DNA of 64,000 nucleotides from Shewanella denitrificans OS217 (GCF_000013765.1 NC_007954.1:3906001-3970000), one strand, 5' to 3'; positions 45,048 through 54,704 are shown, counted from the stretch's first letter. Notes: generated by a model not told the origin, from the sequence alone. Translations and numbers: made by a program.

Positions 45048-46883
45048 ATGTCATCCAATGAAAGAACTTTCCGCGAACTCGGCCTGTCTGAGAATTTGTT
45101 GCGTGCTCTTGACGAGCTAGGTTATGAAAACCCTACCCCAATTCAATCTGCTAGTATCGATCCGCTTATGGCGGGTAAAGATATTATCGGTCAGGCACAA
45201 ACAGGTACAGGTAAAACTGGCGCCTTCGCTCTGCCGTTACTAAATAAAGTGGACATGAAAATCAATGCACCACAGATTTTAGTCCTAGCCCCAACACGTG
45301 AACTCGCCGTTCAGGTTGCCGAAGCATTCGGTAGCTACGCTAAACACATGAAAGGCTTCCACGTACTGCCGATTTACGGCGGTCAAAGCATGCATCAGCA
45401 ATTAAGCGCCCTTAAGCGTGGACCACAAGTGATTGTTGGTACTCCTGGTCGCGTAATGGATCACATGCGTCGTGGCACTTTAAAATTAGATTCATTAAAA
45501 GCACTCGTGCTTGATGAAGCTGATGAAATGCTAAAAATGGGCTTTATCGATGATATCGAATGGGTATTAGAGCATAAGCCAAAAGACAGCCAACTTGCCC
45601 TTTTCTCTGCCACTATGCCAGAGCAAATTAAGCGTGTTGCTGCTAAGCATTTAACCAACCCAGTGAACATCAGCATTGCTGCTAGCACAACGACAGTTGA
45701 ATCTATCGATCAACGTTTCGTACAAGTATCACAGCACAACAAACTTGAAGCCCTAGTGCGCGTATTAGAAGTTGAAAACACTGAAGGTGTTATCATTTTC
45801 GTTCGTACCCGTAATAGTTGTGTTGAGTTAGCTGAAAAGCTAGAAGCTCGCGGCTATGCTTCATCGCCACTCCATGGCGACATGAATCAACAAGCCCGTG
45901 AACGCGCCGTTGATCAGCTTAAGCGTGGCAAATTAGACATTCTAATTGCAACAGATGTTGCGGCTCGTGGTCTAGACGTTGAACGTATTGGTCACGTAGT
46001 AAACTACGATATCCCTTATGATACAGAAGCTTATGTTCACCGTATCGGCCGTACTGGTCGTGCTGGTCGTACAGGTATGGCAATTTTGTTTGTGACTAGC
46101 CGTGAAATGCGCATGCTGCGCACTATCGAGCGCGCCACCAACAGCCGCATCGCTCCCATGAAAGTGCCAAGCCCTGAGTCAGTGGCAGAGCGCCGTTTGT
46201 CTCGTTTAGGCGAGCTAATTCAAGAAACCTTAAATGGTGACTTGGACTTCATGAAGAGTGCAGTTGCCGAATTATGCCAACAGCTAGAAGTTGATACTGA
46301 TTTACTTGCCGCTGCACTTTTACAGCAAGTACAAGCCGAACGTCCGCTGCAATTACCTGCCATCCAAGAGCGTCAGCGTGATTCTCGTGATGAGCGCAGT
46401 GAACGTAGTGGCGAGCGCAGTGAACGTAGTGGTGACCGCGGCGAACGCAGCCAGCGTCCACGTCGTGATGCACGTCCAGCGCCTACTAGCTTTGGTGGCC
46501 CAGAAGGCCTTAAAGATAACCCAGACGTGAAGATGAACCGTTATGTTATCGATGTAGGTCGTGATAATGGTGTTGGTGTAGGTAACATTGTTGGCGCAAT
46601 CGCTAACGAAGCTAACCTAGACAGCCGTTACATAGGTCAAATCCAATTGTACGATCAAGTGACTACCGTTGATTTGCCTGATGGTATGCCAAAAGATGTA
46701 CTGCAGCACTTACGTAAAGTCCGTGTCTGTGGCCGTGCATTAAACTTGCGTGAAGCAGGCAGTGAAACGTTCGTTGACTCAGGTCGCAGCAGTGCACCAC
46801 GTAGCGATCGTCCAAGCCGTCCACGTGGCGACCGTCCAGCAGGTGCTGAACGTCGTCCACGTAAGCCAAGAGATAACGGCTAA
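45048..46883 (+). CDS. deaD: DEAD-box RNA helicase DeaD/CsdA
   Basis: About 611 residues. The ATG at 45048 (MSSNERTFREL) replaces the upstream TTG. Helicase motifs: Q motif NPTPIQ, AQTGTGKTGAF (I), PTRELAVQ (Ia), VLDEADEML (II), LFSATMP (III), ATDVAARGLDVERI (V) and HRIGRTGRAGRTG (VI). The C-terminal RNA-binding domain (NRYVIDVGRDNGVGVGNIVG) is of the DbpA type. Between them lies an Arg/Ser/Glu-rich linker encoded by a 21-bp tandem repeat. Roles: ribosome assembly and mRNA decay in the cold. It ends at a strong terminator. Confidence 0.95.
   Translation: MSSNERTFRELGLSENLLRALDELGYENPTPIQSASIDPLMAGKDIIGQAQTGTGKTGAFALPLLNKVDMKINAPQILVLAPTRELAVQVAEAFGSYAKHMKGFHVLPIYGGQSMHQQLSALKRGPQVIVGTPGRVMDHMRRGTLKLDSLKALVLDEADEMLKMGFIDDIEWVLEHKPKDSQLALFSATMPEQIKRVAAKHLTNPVNISIAASTTTVESIDQRFVQVSQHNKLEALVRVLEVENTEGVIIFVRTRNSCVELAEKLEARGYASSPLHGDMNQQARERAVDQLKRGKLDILIATDVAARGLDVERIGHVVNYDIPYDTEAYVHRIGRTGRAGRTGMAILFVTSREMRMLRTIERATNSRIAPMKVPSPESVAERRLSRLGELIQETLNGDLDFMKSAVAELCQQLEVDTDLLAAALLQQVQAERPLQLPAIQERQRDSRDERSERSGERSERSGDRGERSQRPRRDARPAPTSFGGPEGLKDNPDVKMNRYVIDVGRDNGVGVGNIVGAIANEANLDSRYIGQIQLYDQVTTVDLPDGMPKDVLQHLRKVRVCGRALNLREAGSETFVDSGRSSAPRSDRPSRPRGDRPAGAERRPRKPRDNG
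46392..46454 (+). repeat. 21-bp tandem repeat inside deaD
   Basis: GAGCGCAGTGAACGTAGTGG occurs at 46392 and 46413, followed by a degenerate third unit. It encodes the ERSERSG repeats of the linker and could vary in copy number. Confidence 0.85.
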
Positions 46884-46914
46884 TCAATAGCCCGCGTTTT
46901 TAAGGTCAAGTGAC

Positions 46915-46943
46915 GAAAAAAGGAGCCGAAAGGCTCCTTTTTT
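46915..46943 (+). terminator. rho-independent terminator of deaD
   Basis: AAAAAAGGAGCC/GGCTCCTTTTTT with a GAAA tetraloop, 31 bp after the stop. Confidence 0.93.
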
Positions 46944-47075
46944 ATCTAGTCAGCGTTTAGTAGCAATCTTATTGACTCTACCACCCAAACTATTTTTGTT
47001 ATGCAGTGGTCAGCGTCGAAGATAATTAGACATAATTTCAACTATCAACGCTAGATAAATATGCCTATTAAAGTT

Positions 47076-48446
47076 TTACGTATATCTCACTCTAATAAAC
47101 ATACAAGATAAAATACTTAATAATATAAACAGAGAAATAGAACCTCCTGATGCAGACTCTGAATTAGGCACGATAACCTCTTGAGGTTGACTAGCCTGGC
47201 TAAAGGTTGCCATCAATGAAATGTTACTCCCTTTTTCTATAATACAATCTTTATAACTTTTTGTTGGGAAATAGTAAAACTTGTCACTATTGAACTCCCC
47301 TGTTGCCAGATCATCATATCCATCATTATTAAAATCAGCAATTGAGGTTGCTGTTAATCCCTCAGTTTTTCTTGTTATAGTGTGCATCGCTGAAAAGGTA
47401 TTATTCCCTTGGTTGTAATATAGTCCCAAAATTGATGGCCTATAATAGGATGCAAGAATATCTATCAAGCCATTGTTATCCACATCACCGAAAGCAACAC
47501 CATAACTTGCACCTACTGAATCAACCAATGTTCTAATTACATCCTTTTTATCTATGGTATAAAGTGCAACGTCACCTTTAATTATTTCTGCAGCAACAAC
47601 AATAAGTTTTTCAGAATCTTCCTGAAGATAAGAGTCAAGTGTCATAGCGGCAGTATCTGACAATTTATTCATAACGGTAAAATTATTATTATCATTAACA
47701 TAAAGGCTAGTGTTTTCATTTTTTATGCTATTGACTAATTGAAACAAATCACCACTCGTATCGGCTGTGAATGAGGAAATAATTAAATCAGGCTGCTTAT
47801 CACTATTTATATCTGTAATGGATATTGAATATGGCATTACTCCTTCAATAATAATATCTCGATTGAACTCCATCCCCCCATTACCATTATTATAAAATAA
47901 TTTAATTTTTGAACTTCCAAATTCAGCAACAGCTAAATCTTGATCTCCATCATTATCCCAATCATAAAAAGCTAACGCTGTAGGATAATTCAAATTCGTC
48001 ACTACTACATGTTGCTTAAATTCACCTGAGCCATCATTTATTAAAGTGGTAACCTTCCCATTAAAAAGTTGAATTGAGGCCAGATCAATAAACCCATCTC
48101 CATTAATATCTGCACTAACTAATGTTTTGGAACCGCCAGTTGTTCTCGTGATAATGGATTCAGTCTCATTTACTATAAGCTGGTCACCAAAATCACACAT
48201 CTGCCCTGTCCAGCCATAAAAGCTACCATTATCCTTAGGTGTTGCTATCAAAGTATTTAATGGAAGATCATTCTCAATTATGCAATTTACATCACAAGTT
48301 ATACTCGCTTCAGATGCATTGATTGTTCCCTTTCCTCCTATCTCAATGCTAATAATATCTGCAACGGATGCAGTACTTAAGCTCGATGCCATGAGGCTAA
48401 TTAAAAAAAACAATTTTGCTTTATTTTTTATCATTGTAAAATCCAT
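47076..48446 (-). CDS. secreted FG-GAP/VCBS repeat protein with GlyGly-CTERM tail
   Basis: About 456 residues. The start MDFTMIKNKAK at 48446 has AAGGAC upstream. Signal peptide to about residue 32. At least five Ca-binding-like FG-GAP repeats: DINGDGFIDLAS, DWDNDGDQDLAV, DINSDKQPDLII, DVDNNGLIDILA and DFNNDGYDDLAT, a beta-propeller arrangement. The C-terminus SASGGSISLFILLSILSC followed by basic residues fits the GlyGly-CTERM signal, processed by rhombosortase during type II secretion. The gene is much more AT-rich than its core neighbours, suggesting transfer. Divergent from the regulator at 48575. Confidence 0.82.
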   Translation of the reverse strand: MDFTMIKNKAKLFFLISLMASSLSTASVADIISIEIGGKGTINASEASITCDVNCIIENDLPLNTLIATPKDNGSFYGWTGQMCDFGDQLIVNETESIITRTTGGSKTLVSADINGDGFIDLASIQLFNGKVTTLINDGSGEFKQHVVVTNLNYPTALAFYDWDNDGDQDLAVAEFGSSKIKLFYNNGNGGMEFNRDIIIEGVMPYSISITDINSDKQPDLIISSFTADTSGDLFQLVNSIKNENTSLYVNDNNNFTVMNKLSDTAAMTLDSYLQEDSEKLIVVAAEIIKGDVALYTIDKKDVIRTLVDSVGASYGVAFGDVDNNGLIDILASYYRPSILGLYYNQGNNTFSAMHTITRKTEGLTATSIADFNNDGYDDLATGEFNSDKFYYFPTKSYKDCIIEKGSNISLMATFSQASQPQEVIVPNSESASGGSISLFILLSILSCMFIRVRYT

Positions 48447-48574
48447 ATAGTATGTCCTTGTAGAAGCTTGTGTTGTAATCACCATGTGGCTACCGTACAA
48501 TGATTTGATGATAATGAAAATATTATTTTTAAATTTTACAATAAGAAACAACAAGTTAAACAAAGGAAGTTCTA

Positions 48575-50650
48575 GTGGTTAGTTTTAAATTAGCTGAATA
48601 CCTAGTGTACCCAGAGCACAATAAACTGGAGTTGAATGGTGTACAGGTTAAAGTTGAACCTAAAATCATGGAGATTTTATGTTTTTTAATCCAACATCGT
48701 GGACAAGTCATAAGCCGTGAATACATTGCTACTAATCTTTGGCCTAACTCTGTAGTTGGACTAGATGTTGTCACCAGGGCAATATTTGAACTTAGAAAAG
48801 TTTTGAATGATTCAGCCCAAAACCCAATATTTATCGAGACCATAGCTAAAAAAGGCTATTGTTTTATTTATGATATTAATAATAAAAATAATATCAAAAC
48901 TCACAAAAAAACAAAAATCAAAAAAAACACTCTCTATGCAATATTAACTACCATGATATTGTTAACATTGGTCTTCTGGCAAAAAAATCTACTCATAACT
49001 GATATTAAAGGAAATGAAAAATACCATTCCACAGCTATTACTCAACCAGACACTTATTCTAAAATGCCTAACTTTGGATTATCTAAAAAAATTCTACTTG
49101 TACAATCATCATCATCTGAAGACAAACTAAACCAAGTGGTATTAATTGATTCAGCCACCAATAAAAGAACAGAAATAACAAAAAAAGACGCTAACTACCT
49201 CTATCCTAAATGGGCCAGTAATGGTGAGGAATTACTTTACTTAAAATGTAAAAGAGAAAAATGCAAGATTATTAAACACAATATAAAAACAGGATTAATG
49301 CACACTGTCTTATTAAAAGATAATTATATAATGTCATACGACATATCCAAGTCAAATAAAATCATTGCAATAAACTATCTTCATGAGGGAACCAACACAA
49401 TAGAGGTAGTGACAATAGATGACAACAGCTCAAATAAAACTTTAATAATACCTAAAGATAAAAATGAAAATCATAGCCTACCAAAATTCAGCTATAACGA
49501 TGAATATTTGTTCTTTGTTAGCAATATAAAAACAAGAAATCCACACTTAAAAAAATACAACATGAAAGAGCTATCTACCCACAGAGTAAACAAAAATTTT
49601 TATTCAATTTTAGATATAGAACCTCATGGAAAAAATGAGTTGTTGATTTCGGGGAAGAAAGATGGCCAATTTTCTATCTGGTCATTAAATTTAAACAAGA
49701 ATACGTTACTACAAAACCCGAGCAACCCCTTGGGTGAGTTTCAATCTGACTTATCTTCATCAAATTTTGATGCATCGACAATTGTATATAAAAATTGGAA
49801 AAGAAACATTATCATTGGCCATTCAGATCTAGGAGGGAAGATTGAAGTTAGTAACAGTAATGCTATCGACATAAATTCAATTTACTCTCGAGAGTTACAA
49901 ACATTCTACTTTGTATCTAATCGTTCAGGTGCGTTTGAGATTTGGAGTTCTCACCACGGAGAAACACAGCAAATAACACTAGAAAAAGCTAACAGCTTAG
50001 GCCAACCTTTATTATCAACTGACTTAAAAAAACTGGCATTTTTGAACAAATCAAATATTTTAGAGCAACTTATAATTTTAAATCTAAAACCTGAAAGTTC
50101 TAACTACAAATATGATTTTCCTAAAAACTCATATTTATTAAACTGGTCAAGCAATGGTGAAAATATAATCTATAGTTATATCTCAGATGGACAATACACT
50201 TTATCAAGCTTTAATATCAAGTCAAACCAACATACCAAAATAGCCATGAATGCTGGTATGTATGCAAAAGAACAGACCAAAAATAATGATCTGATTTACG
50301 TAAATATGTCATCCGGGCACTTAATGAGTCAAAACAAATATGCTGAGGCTAAAAGTATTGTCAATCTATTCGAATTGAATGCTGAAACGTTCCCAAGAGG
50401 ACTAATGCTGACATCTGATTGGTTGTATTACGTCGTCAAATACGAGAAAAACTCACAAGTAATGCGGTATAACTTAAATACTAAGAAAGTAGAATTTTTT
50501 TATCAATTACCCAAAAACAGTGTGGTAACTCAAATTGGCGGAGATGGACACCCGTTCATTATTTATGATCATTTAATTGAAGACAATGCTCAAATTATTT
50601 TATTAGAGCAATCACAACAAAATAATACTCAACTTAACAAGGATAAATAG
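48575..50650 (+). CDS. CadC-like membrane regulator with propeller-type periplasmic domain
   Basis: A 691-residue protein starting with GTG, with AAGGAAG 5 nt upstream. The winged helix (about 5-100) contains VEPKIMEILCFLIQHRGQVI and ends IFIETIAKKGYCF. A Lys-rich linker leads to one transmembrane helix (about 120-138). The large periplasmic part has TolB/WD40-like blades (YPKWASNGEELLYL, LPKFSYNDEYLFFV, LLNWSSNGENIIYS). It is strongly AT-rich. Probably it senses an envelope signal and controls the divergent GlyGly-CTERM gene; this is inferred from position. Confidence 0.82.
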   Translation: MVSFKLAEYLVYPEHNKLELNGVQVKVEPKIMEILCFLIQHRGQVISREYIATNLWPNSVVGLDVVTRAIFELRKVLNDSAQNPIFIETIAKKGYCFIYDINNKNNIKTHKKTKIKKNTLYAILTTMILLTLVFWQKNLLITDIKGNEKYHSTAITQPDTYSKMPNFGLSKKILLVQSSSSEDKLNQVVLIDSATNKRTEITKKDANYLYPKWASNGEELLYLKCKREKCKIIKHNIKTGLMHTVLLKDNYIMSYDISKSNKIIAINYLHEGTNTIEVVTIDDNSSNKTLIIPKDKNENHSLPKFSYNDEYLFFVSNIKTRNPHLKKYNMKELSTHRVNKNFYSILDIEPHGKNELLISGKKDGQFSIWSLNLNKNTLLQNPSNPLGEFQSDLSSSNFDASTIVYKNWKRNIIIGHSDLGGKIEVSNSNAIDINSIYSRELQTFYFVSNRSGAFEIWSSHHGETQQITLEKANSLGQPLLSTDLKKLAFLNKSNILEQLIILNLKPESSNYKYDFPKNSYLLNWSSNGENIIYSYISDGQYTLSSFNIKSNQHTKIAMNAGMYAKEQTKNNDLIYVNMSSGHLMSQNKYAEAKSIVNLFELNAETFPRGLMLTSDWLYYVVKYEKNSQVMRYNLNTKKVEFFYQLPKNSVVTQIGGDGHPFIIYDHLIEDNAQIILLEQSQQNNTQLNKDK

Positions 50651-51664
50651 ATGCGGTCTAAGGTTAAATTTCGACTCATTTTTATACTTTTTGCCATTAT
50701 AAGCGTCACTCTCGGAGTGCATTGGACTCCTGAAACCTTAACCACAGAGGTCGATAAGCTAAGCTTAGGCATTATTACTGCCGTTTATTTTGCACTATTA
50801 CCCTTAGCTTATTGGTATTGCATCATTAAAGTCGGTGAGCAAAAACTGTGGAAACTACTGGTTATTTTCAGCTTAAGCAGCTTGATTGCTCGCCTAAGTT
50901 TCCCCGCCGATATTGCCCACTATTTTGAATTTATTGCCTGGCTGCGCTATCCCATTATAGGGGTGCTAATCATCATTGAAATGTATCTTATTGTCAGTAT
51001 AGTGCGCGGTTTGCTTAAAGTAAGAAACGTTAACGGCGATCCCAGAGTCGGCGTGCTAGAGCTTTATGGTGATGATGAAAAGAAACTCTCTGTTGGATTT
51101 ATTCTTGCCAGCGAAGCCACCAATTGGTACTACGCCATTCCTTGGTTTTCCCGTCATCACCCAGCTGCCATTAGCTCCATCAACTTATGGAGCGCTAAAC
51201 CTTGGCACCTATGCTTAATGCTTAGTAGCTGCCTTTTTGCTTGTATTTCTAGTTATTTAATACTGATCAGCTGGAGTCTGCTTGCGGCCATTATCGTATC
51301 TTCAATACTCAGTCTAAGCCTTGTTATGCTGGTCGCCAATCATAGGCTCGCTAAGCATTACTCACTGTATTTCCTGCGGAGCAAACTCGTGGTAAACAAT
51401 GCTATTTGGGGCTTTATGGCGATTGAACTCGATAATATCGACAGCGTAACAGCAAGCCTTAAGCCTAAACACATTGCAGAAGGCGAACTTATGCTTGGCA
51501 GAGGCGAATATACCAATATCAGTATCCATTTCAAAAAGCCCCAATGGTACTTTGGCGGCCTAGGGCAACTCACTGAGAAAATTGACACTTTACATTTAAG
51601 CGTCAAGAACCCCGAAAAACTTCGCCAAGCGCTCCAAGTACAAAATGAAGAGCAAGCGGCTTAA
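50651..51664 (+). CDS. multi-pass membrane protein of unknown function
   Basis: A 337-residue protein starting on the base after the TAG of the regulator, so translation may be coupled. About six hydrophobic segments: residues 7-24, 38-58, 66-82, 93-117, 180-205 and 208-232. The C-terminal 110 residues are soluble (AKHYSLYFLRSKLVVNNAIW, then IDSVTASLKPKHI) and may form a PH-like fold. No family is recognised. Its base composition matches the core genes, unlike the AT-rich gene before it, so the two may have different origins. Confidence 0.75.
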   Translation: MRSKVKFRLIFILFAIISVTLGVHWTPETLTTEVDKLSLGIITAVYFALLPLAYWYCIIKVGEQKLWKLLVIFSLSSLIARLSFPADIAHYFEFIAWLRYPIIGVLIIIEMYLIVSIVRGLLKVRNVNGDPRVGVLELYGDDEKKLSVGFILASEATNWYYAIPWFSRHHPAAISSINLWSAKPWHLCLMLSSCLFACISSYLILISWSLLAAIIVSSILSLSLVMLVANHRLAKHYSLYFLRSKLVVNNAIWGFMAIELDNIDSVTASLKPKHIAEGELMLGRGEYTNISIHFKKPQWYFGGLGQLTEKIDTLHLSVKNPEKLRQALQVQNEEQAA

Positions 51665-51754
51665 ATCTAAAGCTCGGTGTCAATGAGGAAGCGCTGGAAT
51701 AGCGTGTCGCATATTATCAAGCTTTAACTTTCAGACTTGTTAATCCAATAGCAT

Positions 51755-51784
51755 GAAAACAGGGACACTTATGTCCCTGTTTTC
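51755..51784. terminator. bidirectional rho-independent terminator
   Basis: GAAAACAGGGACA/TGTCCCTGTTTTC with a CTTA loop, between the membrane protein and the convergent yjdF. Confidence 0.88.
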
Positions 51785-51808
51785 ACTGTAATGCGCAAGC
51801 AGATGTTG

Positions 51809-52420
51809 CTAGGCGTTAGCGATTTTTTTTAATTGATGGTCATGAGGTAGGCTCAAGAATACTAGCGCACAAATCGCCCCCAAGAGTGCCAGCGCCATGT
51901 CGGACTGAGTGTCCCACACGTAGCCTTGGGTGCCTAAAAATGCTTCCGCATTCTCACCTGTGGCCAAGGCAACCCACCATTCAATTAATTCATAAAATGC
52001 GCTAAAAGCTAAGCTGATGGACACTATGATGTAATTAAGCCAAGCCTTGCTGTTCACCACGCTTTTACGCAATAGGATTTCTCTTGCCAATAGCGCAGGC
52101 ACGAAGCCTTGGAAGAAGTGACCCACTTTGTCGTAGTTGTTTCTTTCGGCGCCAAAGAGACCATCGAAAAAAGGCACTTCCGCATAGGTGTAATGGCCGC
52201 CAATCATCAAGACTAAGCAATGGAGCAGAATAAACCCATACAGCAAAGGTGTGAGCCGAAACGACTTATAGGTCACAGCCAACAATCCTGCGCCAATCAG
52301 CGCCGGCGCCACCTCAAGAAACCAAGTAAATTGATCTTTTGGGTTGATACCAGACCAAACTAGCGTGGCGGTAAAAATGACTATCCATAGAATGTTAATT
52401 TTCTTACTGCTCATGTCCAT
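51809..52420 (-). CDS. yjdF: DUF2238 (YjdF-like) membrane protein
   Basis: About 203 residues with about six membrane helices. The signature GAERNNYDKVGHFFQGFVPA, FSAFYELIEWWVALATGE and YVWDTQSDMALALLGA identifies DUF2238/YjdF. Function unknown; the Asp/His/Glu residues within helices resemble a membrane enzyme site. The ATG at 52420 (MDMSSKK) fits the start of the first helix; the ORF extends to 52495 without support. Confidence 0.88.
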   Translation of the reverse strand: MDMSSKKINILWIVIFTATLVWSGINPKDQFTWFLEVAPALIGAGLLAVTYKSFRLTPLLYGFILLHCLVLMIGGHYTYAEVPFFDGLFGAERNNYDKVGHFFQGFVPALLAREILLRKSVVNSKAWLNYIIVSISLAFSAFYELIEWWVALATGENAEAFLGTQGYVWDTQSDMALALLGAICALVFLSLPHDHQLKKIANA

Positions 52421-52703
52421 TGCGCTCTTGCTCCAAAATATAAATGCCCAATACCTGATACTTAAAATCTTAGCTTGCGACAGCCAAACTTCCAACGCGC
52501 TTAAGCTCAGCTTTTAATCTAAAAACTCAGGAAGTTAATGCAGAAGCCAGAGCTGCCATACTAGTGACTCTAAGCCTTGCTTGTAAAGCGTTTAAATAGC
52601 CCAAAGCCAGCATCACAAGCAAGGATGACAGTCTGATGCCCAAGCAGCGTTTTACGATTGCTACTTCTGCTCATTAGCCCATGCTTCAAGAACGGAAAGT
52701 GAA

Positions 52704-53287
52704 CTATGCCTTTATCTGGTTAGTGATATTCTCCATGCAGCTCACTGCTGATTGGCTCACGCCTGACAGCTGAAAGAAACCATGAATGACACCTAAATAT
52801 CGCTGGCAATATGCCTCGACACCTGCGGTCAGCAATGCCCTGTAAAGCTGTTCGCCTTCATCTCTTAATGGATCAAATTCCGCCGTAACTATGTAGGTCG
52901 AAGGTAGGCCACTAAAATCAGCTTGATCCAAAGGGTAAAGCTCTGGGTTGGCGCTATGCTTAGCCTTGTCACCCATATACATAGCAAAGCCTGATAGCAA
53001 CATGTTAGCCGTGATGATGTAATCACTACCGTTGGCAAGATAGCTTGGTGACTTGCCATCGGGATCCAGCATGGGGTAAATCAATATTTGTTTTTGCGGC
53101 AACCAATTTTGCTGATTTCTCAACCTAAGCGATGTTATCAAGGCTAATTGAGCACCTGCGCTATCACCCACAAATATAATCCTGTCTGTATTGCCAAATT
53201 TTGAACCCGATTGTTTGATGGCCAATGTGGCTTTATACACATCATCGTGCGCCGCTGGGTAAGGGTATTCTGGCGCAAGTCTATATT
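52704..53287 (-). pseudogene. alpha/beta-hydrolase (HSL-family esterase), N-terminus lost
   Basis: The frame encodes the C-terminal two thirds of an esterase/lipase: YRLAPEYPYPAAHDDVYKA, the nucleophile elbow FVGDSAGAQLA, the acid region EFDPLRDEGE and the catalytic His in GVIHGFFQL. The oxyanion HGGG motif and all residues before it are missing. Homology ends at about 53287, where an A/T-rich run and an in-frame TGA (53301-53303) follow. The gene was cut there, next to the RAYT region. The remaining ORF has only a GTG start (53240) and would be inactive. Confidence 0.82.
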
Positions 53288-53542
53288 TAAAAAAAATAAA
53301 TCAGGCCAGCCATGTTAAAACAACAACATAATGCCATTTGCATTTGCGATAAAACAAGGGAGATAACTTAAAAGCAAAATGACCGATAAACCGCGGTTCA
53401 AATGGATGATGAGTAATAAAATAAACAAAATATCTGCGTTGAATACTGGTTCCAGGCAATAGCAAAACAACCTAAGCATATATTTTATAAGCCTTTACTG
53501 TCATTCCTCATCGTTTAAAATAACGAAATACAAGATTGCGTT
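53288..53542. other. junction region between truncated esterase and RAYT gene
   Basis: About 255 bp of AT-rich DNA without a gene. It starts with an A-run and then GCCATGTTAA (53309-53318), a decamer that also occurs twice beyond the other side of the RAYT gene. Confidence 0.4.
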
Positions 53543-54520
53543 TCAACCACACAACCAGCGCTGACAATTAGCCGCGCTTTGTCGTCGTTTACGTTCAAGG
53601 TGTTCACAGTATTGACTCAAGGCTTGAAGCGACCCTACTGCACCTTTAAATAAGTGACCAAAATCTTTAGTTATTTTTAGCCAGTTTTCCGTGGGAATAT
53701 TGAGCCTGTCGAGAATATACTGACTGCTGCGGCTAATGGCACCGCGTTTGTCATCCCTAATAATTCTGCCAGTGTCTTCCACCAAGAGAAGGTAGTCTTT
53801 GGCGCTGAACATCAACCCTTTGGGCATATTGTCACGCTCATTACCGAGAAAAGGCAGTAACTCATTAGGTTGTTCACCTTTAAGGGCAGCATTAATGCGC
53901 CGTTGAATACCTGTGTAATCAGAAGTTTCTGGTGTTGCCGCCATCTTGGCACGAACAGGGTTAAGATCAACATAGGCCATGCAGGCCAATACCGCGGCTT
54001 CATCGAGCAGAGCTTGCGACTTAAAACGTCCTTCCCAGAAATGCCCTGTGCAACCATCTTCTTTGTTGGCCATTCTAGCGATGGGTTCACACAGTGCTCG
54101 GATAAACCAGCTTATACTTGTCAGGCGTTCACGATACACAGCCACTGAATCGATTACCGTTTTTAGCTCAAACTCGTCTAACACTTCATCTTTTACAAAT
54201 CGCTGAGTTAACAGTGTGCCCTTAAACCCTTTATGCCACTGGATCAGCACTTGCTTATCAGTCCATTGTTTCGCTTGTTCAGCATCCACTCTGAGCACTA
54301 TGTGCAGATGATTACTCATCACTGCATAGGCACAAATATCCATAGCAAAAATAGTGGCAAGCTCAAACATTCGCCCTTCAACCCAAGCACGCCTGTGCTC
54401 GAAGTTCTCACCCGTGGCACTATCAATTCCACACAAAAAGGCTTTACGTACTACTCTAGAGCAACAGTGATAATATGGCGTATCATCCAAGCTCACTATG
54501 GTTTTTCTGGGTCTGGCCAT
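53543..54520 (-). CDS. RAYT: REP-associated Y1-type transposase
   Basis: A 325-residue single-copy-style transposase of the Y1 (IS200-like) superfamily. N-terminus: MARPRKTIVSLDDTPYYHCC and SRVVRKAFLCG. The HUH motif is AVMSNHLHIVLRVD. Also WEGRFKSQALLDEAAVLACM followed by YVDLNPVRAKM, the typical RAYT block. The C-terminus is basic. RAYTs mobilise or maintain short palindromic REP-like repeats. The gene has direct repeats on its 5' side and seems to have landed next to the truncated esterase. The frame is intact. Confidence 0.88.
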   Translation of the reverse strand: MARPRKTIVSLDDTPYYHCCSRVVRKAFLCGIDSATGENFEHRRAWVEGRMFELATIFAMDICAYAVMSNHLHIVLRVDAEQAKQWTDKQVLIQWHKGFKGTLLTQRFVKDEVLDEFELKTVIDSVAVYRERLTSISWFIRALCEPIARMANKEDGCTGHFWEGRFKSQALLDEAAVLACMAYVDLNPVRAKMAATPETSDYTGIQRRINAALKGEQPNELLPFLGNERDNMPKGLMFSAKDYLLLVEDTGRIIRDDKRGAISRSSQYILDRLNIPTENWLKITKDFGHLFKGAVGSLQALSQYCEHLERKRRQSAANCQRWLCG

Positions 54521-54580
54521 CTGTCTATACCATTAAAGAATGATAATTAAAGCTTAGTGTAATGCTCACAATTTCGCCAA

Positions 54581-54630
54581 TAATAATGGGTGGCCATGTT
54601 AATTAATAATAATGGGTGGCCATGTTAATT
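54581..54630 (+). repeat. two copies of a 24-bp direct repeat
   Basis: TAATAATGGGTGGCCATGTT plus AATT occurs exactly at 54581-54604 and 54607-54630, a 26-bp period. The core GGCC is palindromic. They lie about 60 bp upstream of the RAYT start and may be its recognition repeats. Confidence 0.85.
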
Positions 54631-54662
54631 ACTAGAACGAGCTGGAAGCCTAGGCCAGAGAC

Positions 54663-54689
54663 AACAAAGCCCGCAATGCGGACTTTGTT
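54663..54689. terminator. imperfect terminator-like hairpin
   Basis: AACAAAGCCCGC and GCGGACTTTGTT pair with one mismatch around AAT, 16 bp after the stop of the minus-strand secreted protein. The T-tract is short. Confidence 0.5.
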
Positions 54690-54704
54690 ATCAACTGCCT
54701 CAGG

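Noticed and set aside
53304..54630. Calling the whole RAYT region a bounded insertion sequence
   Set aside because: The flanking decamers are short and the left one is a single copy; the limits are not established.
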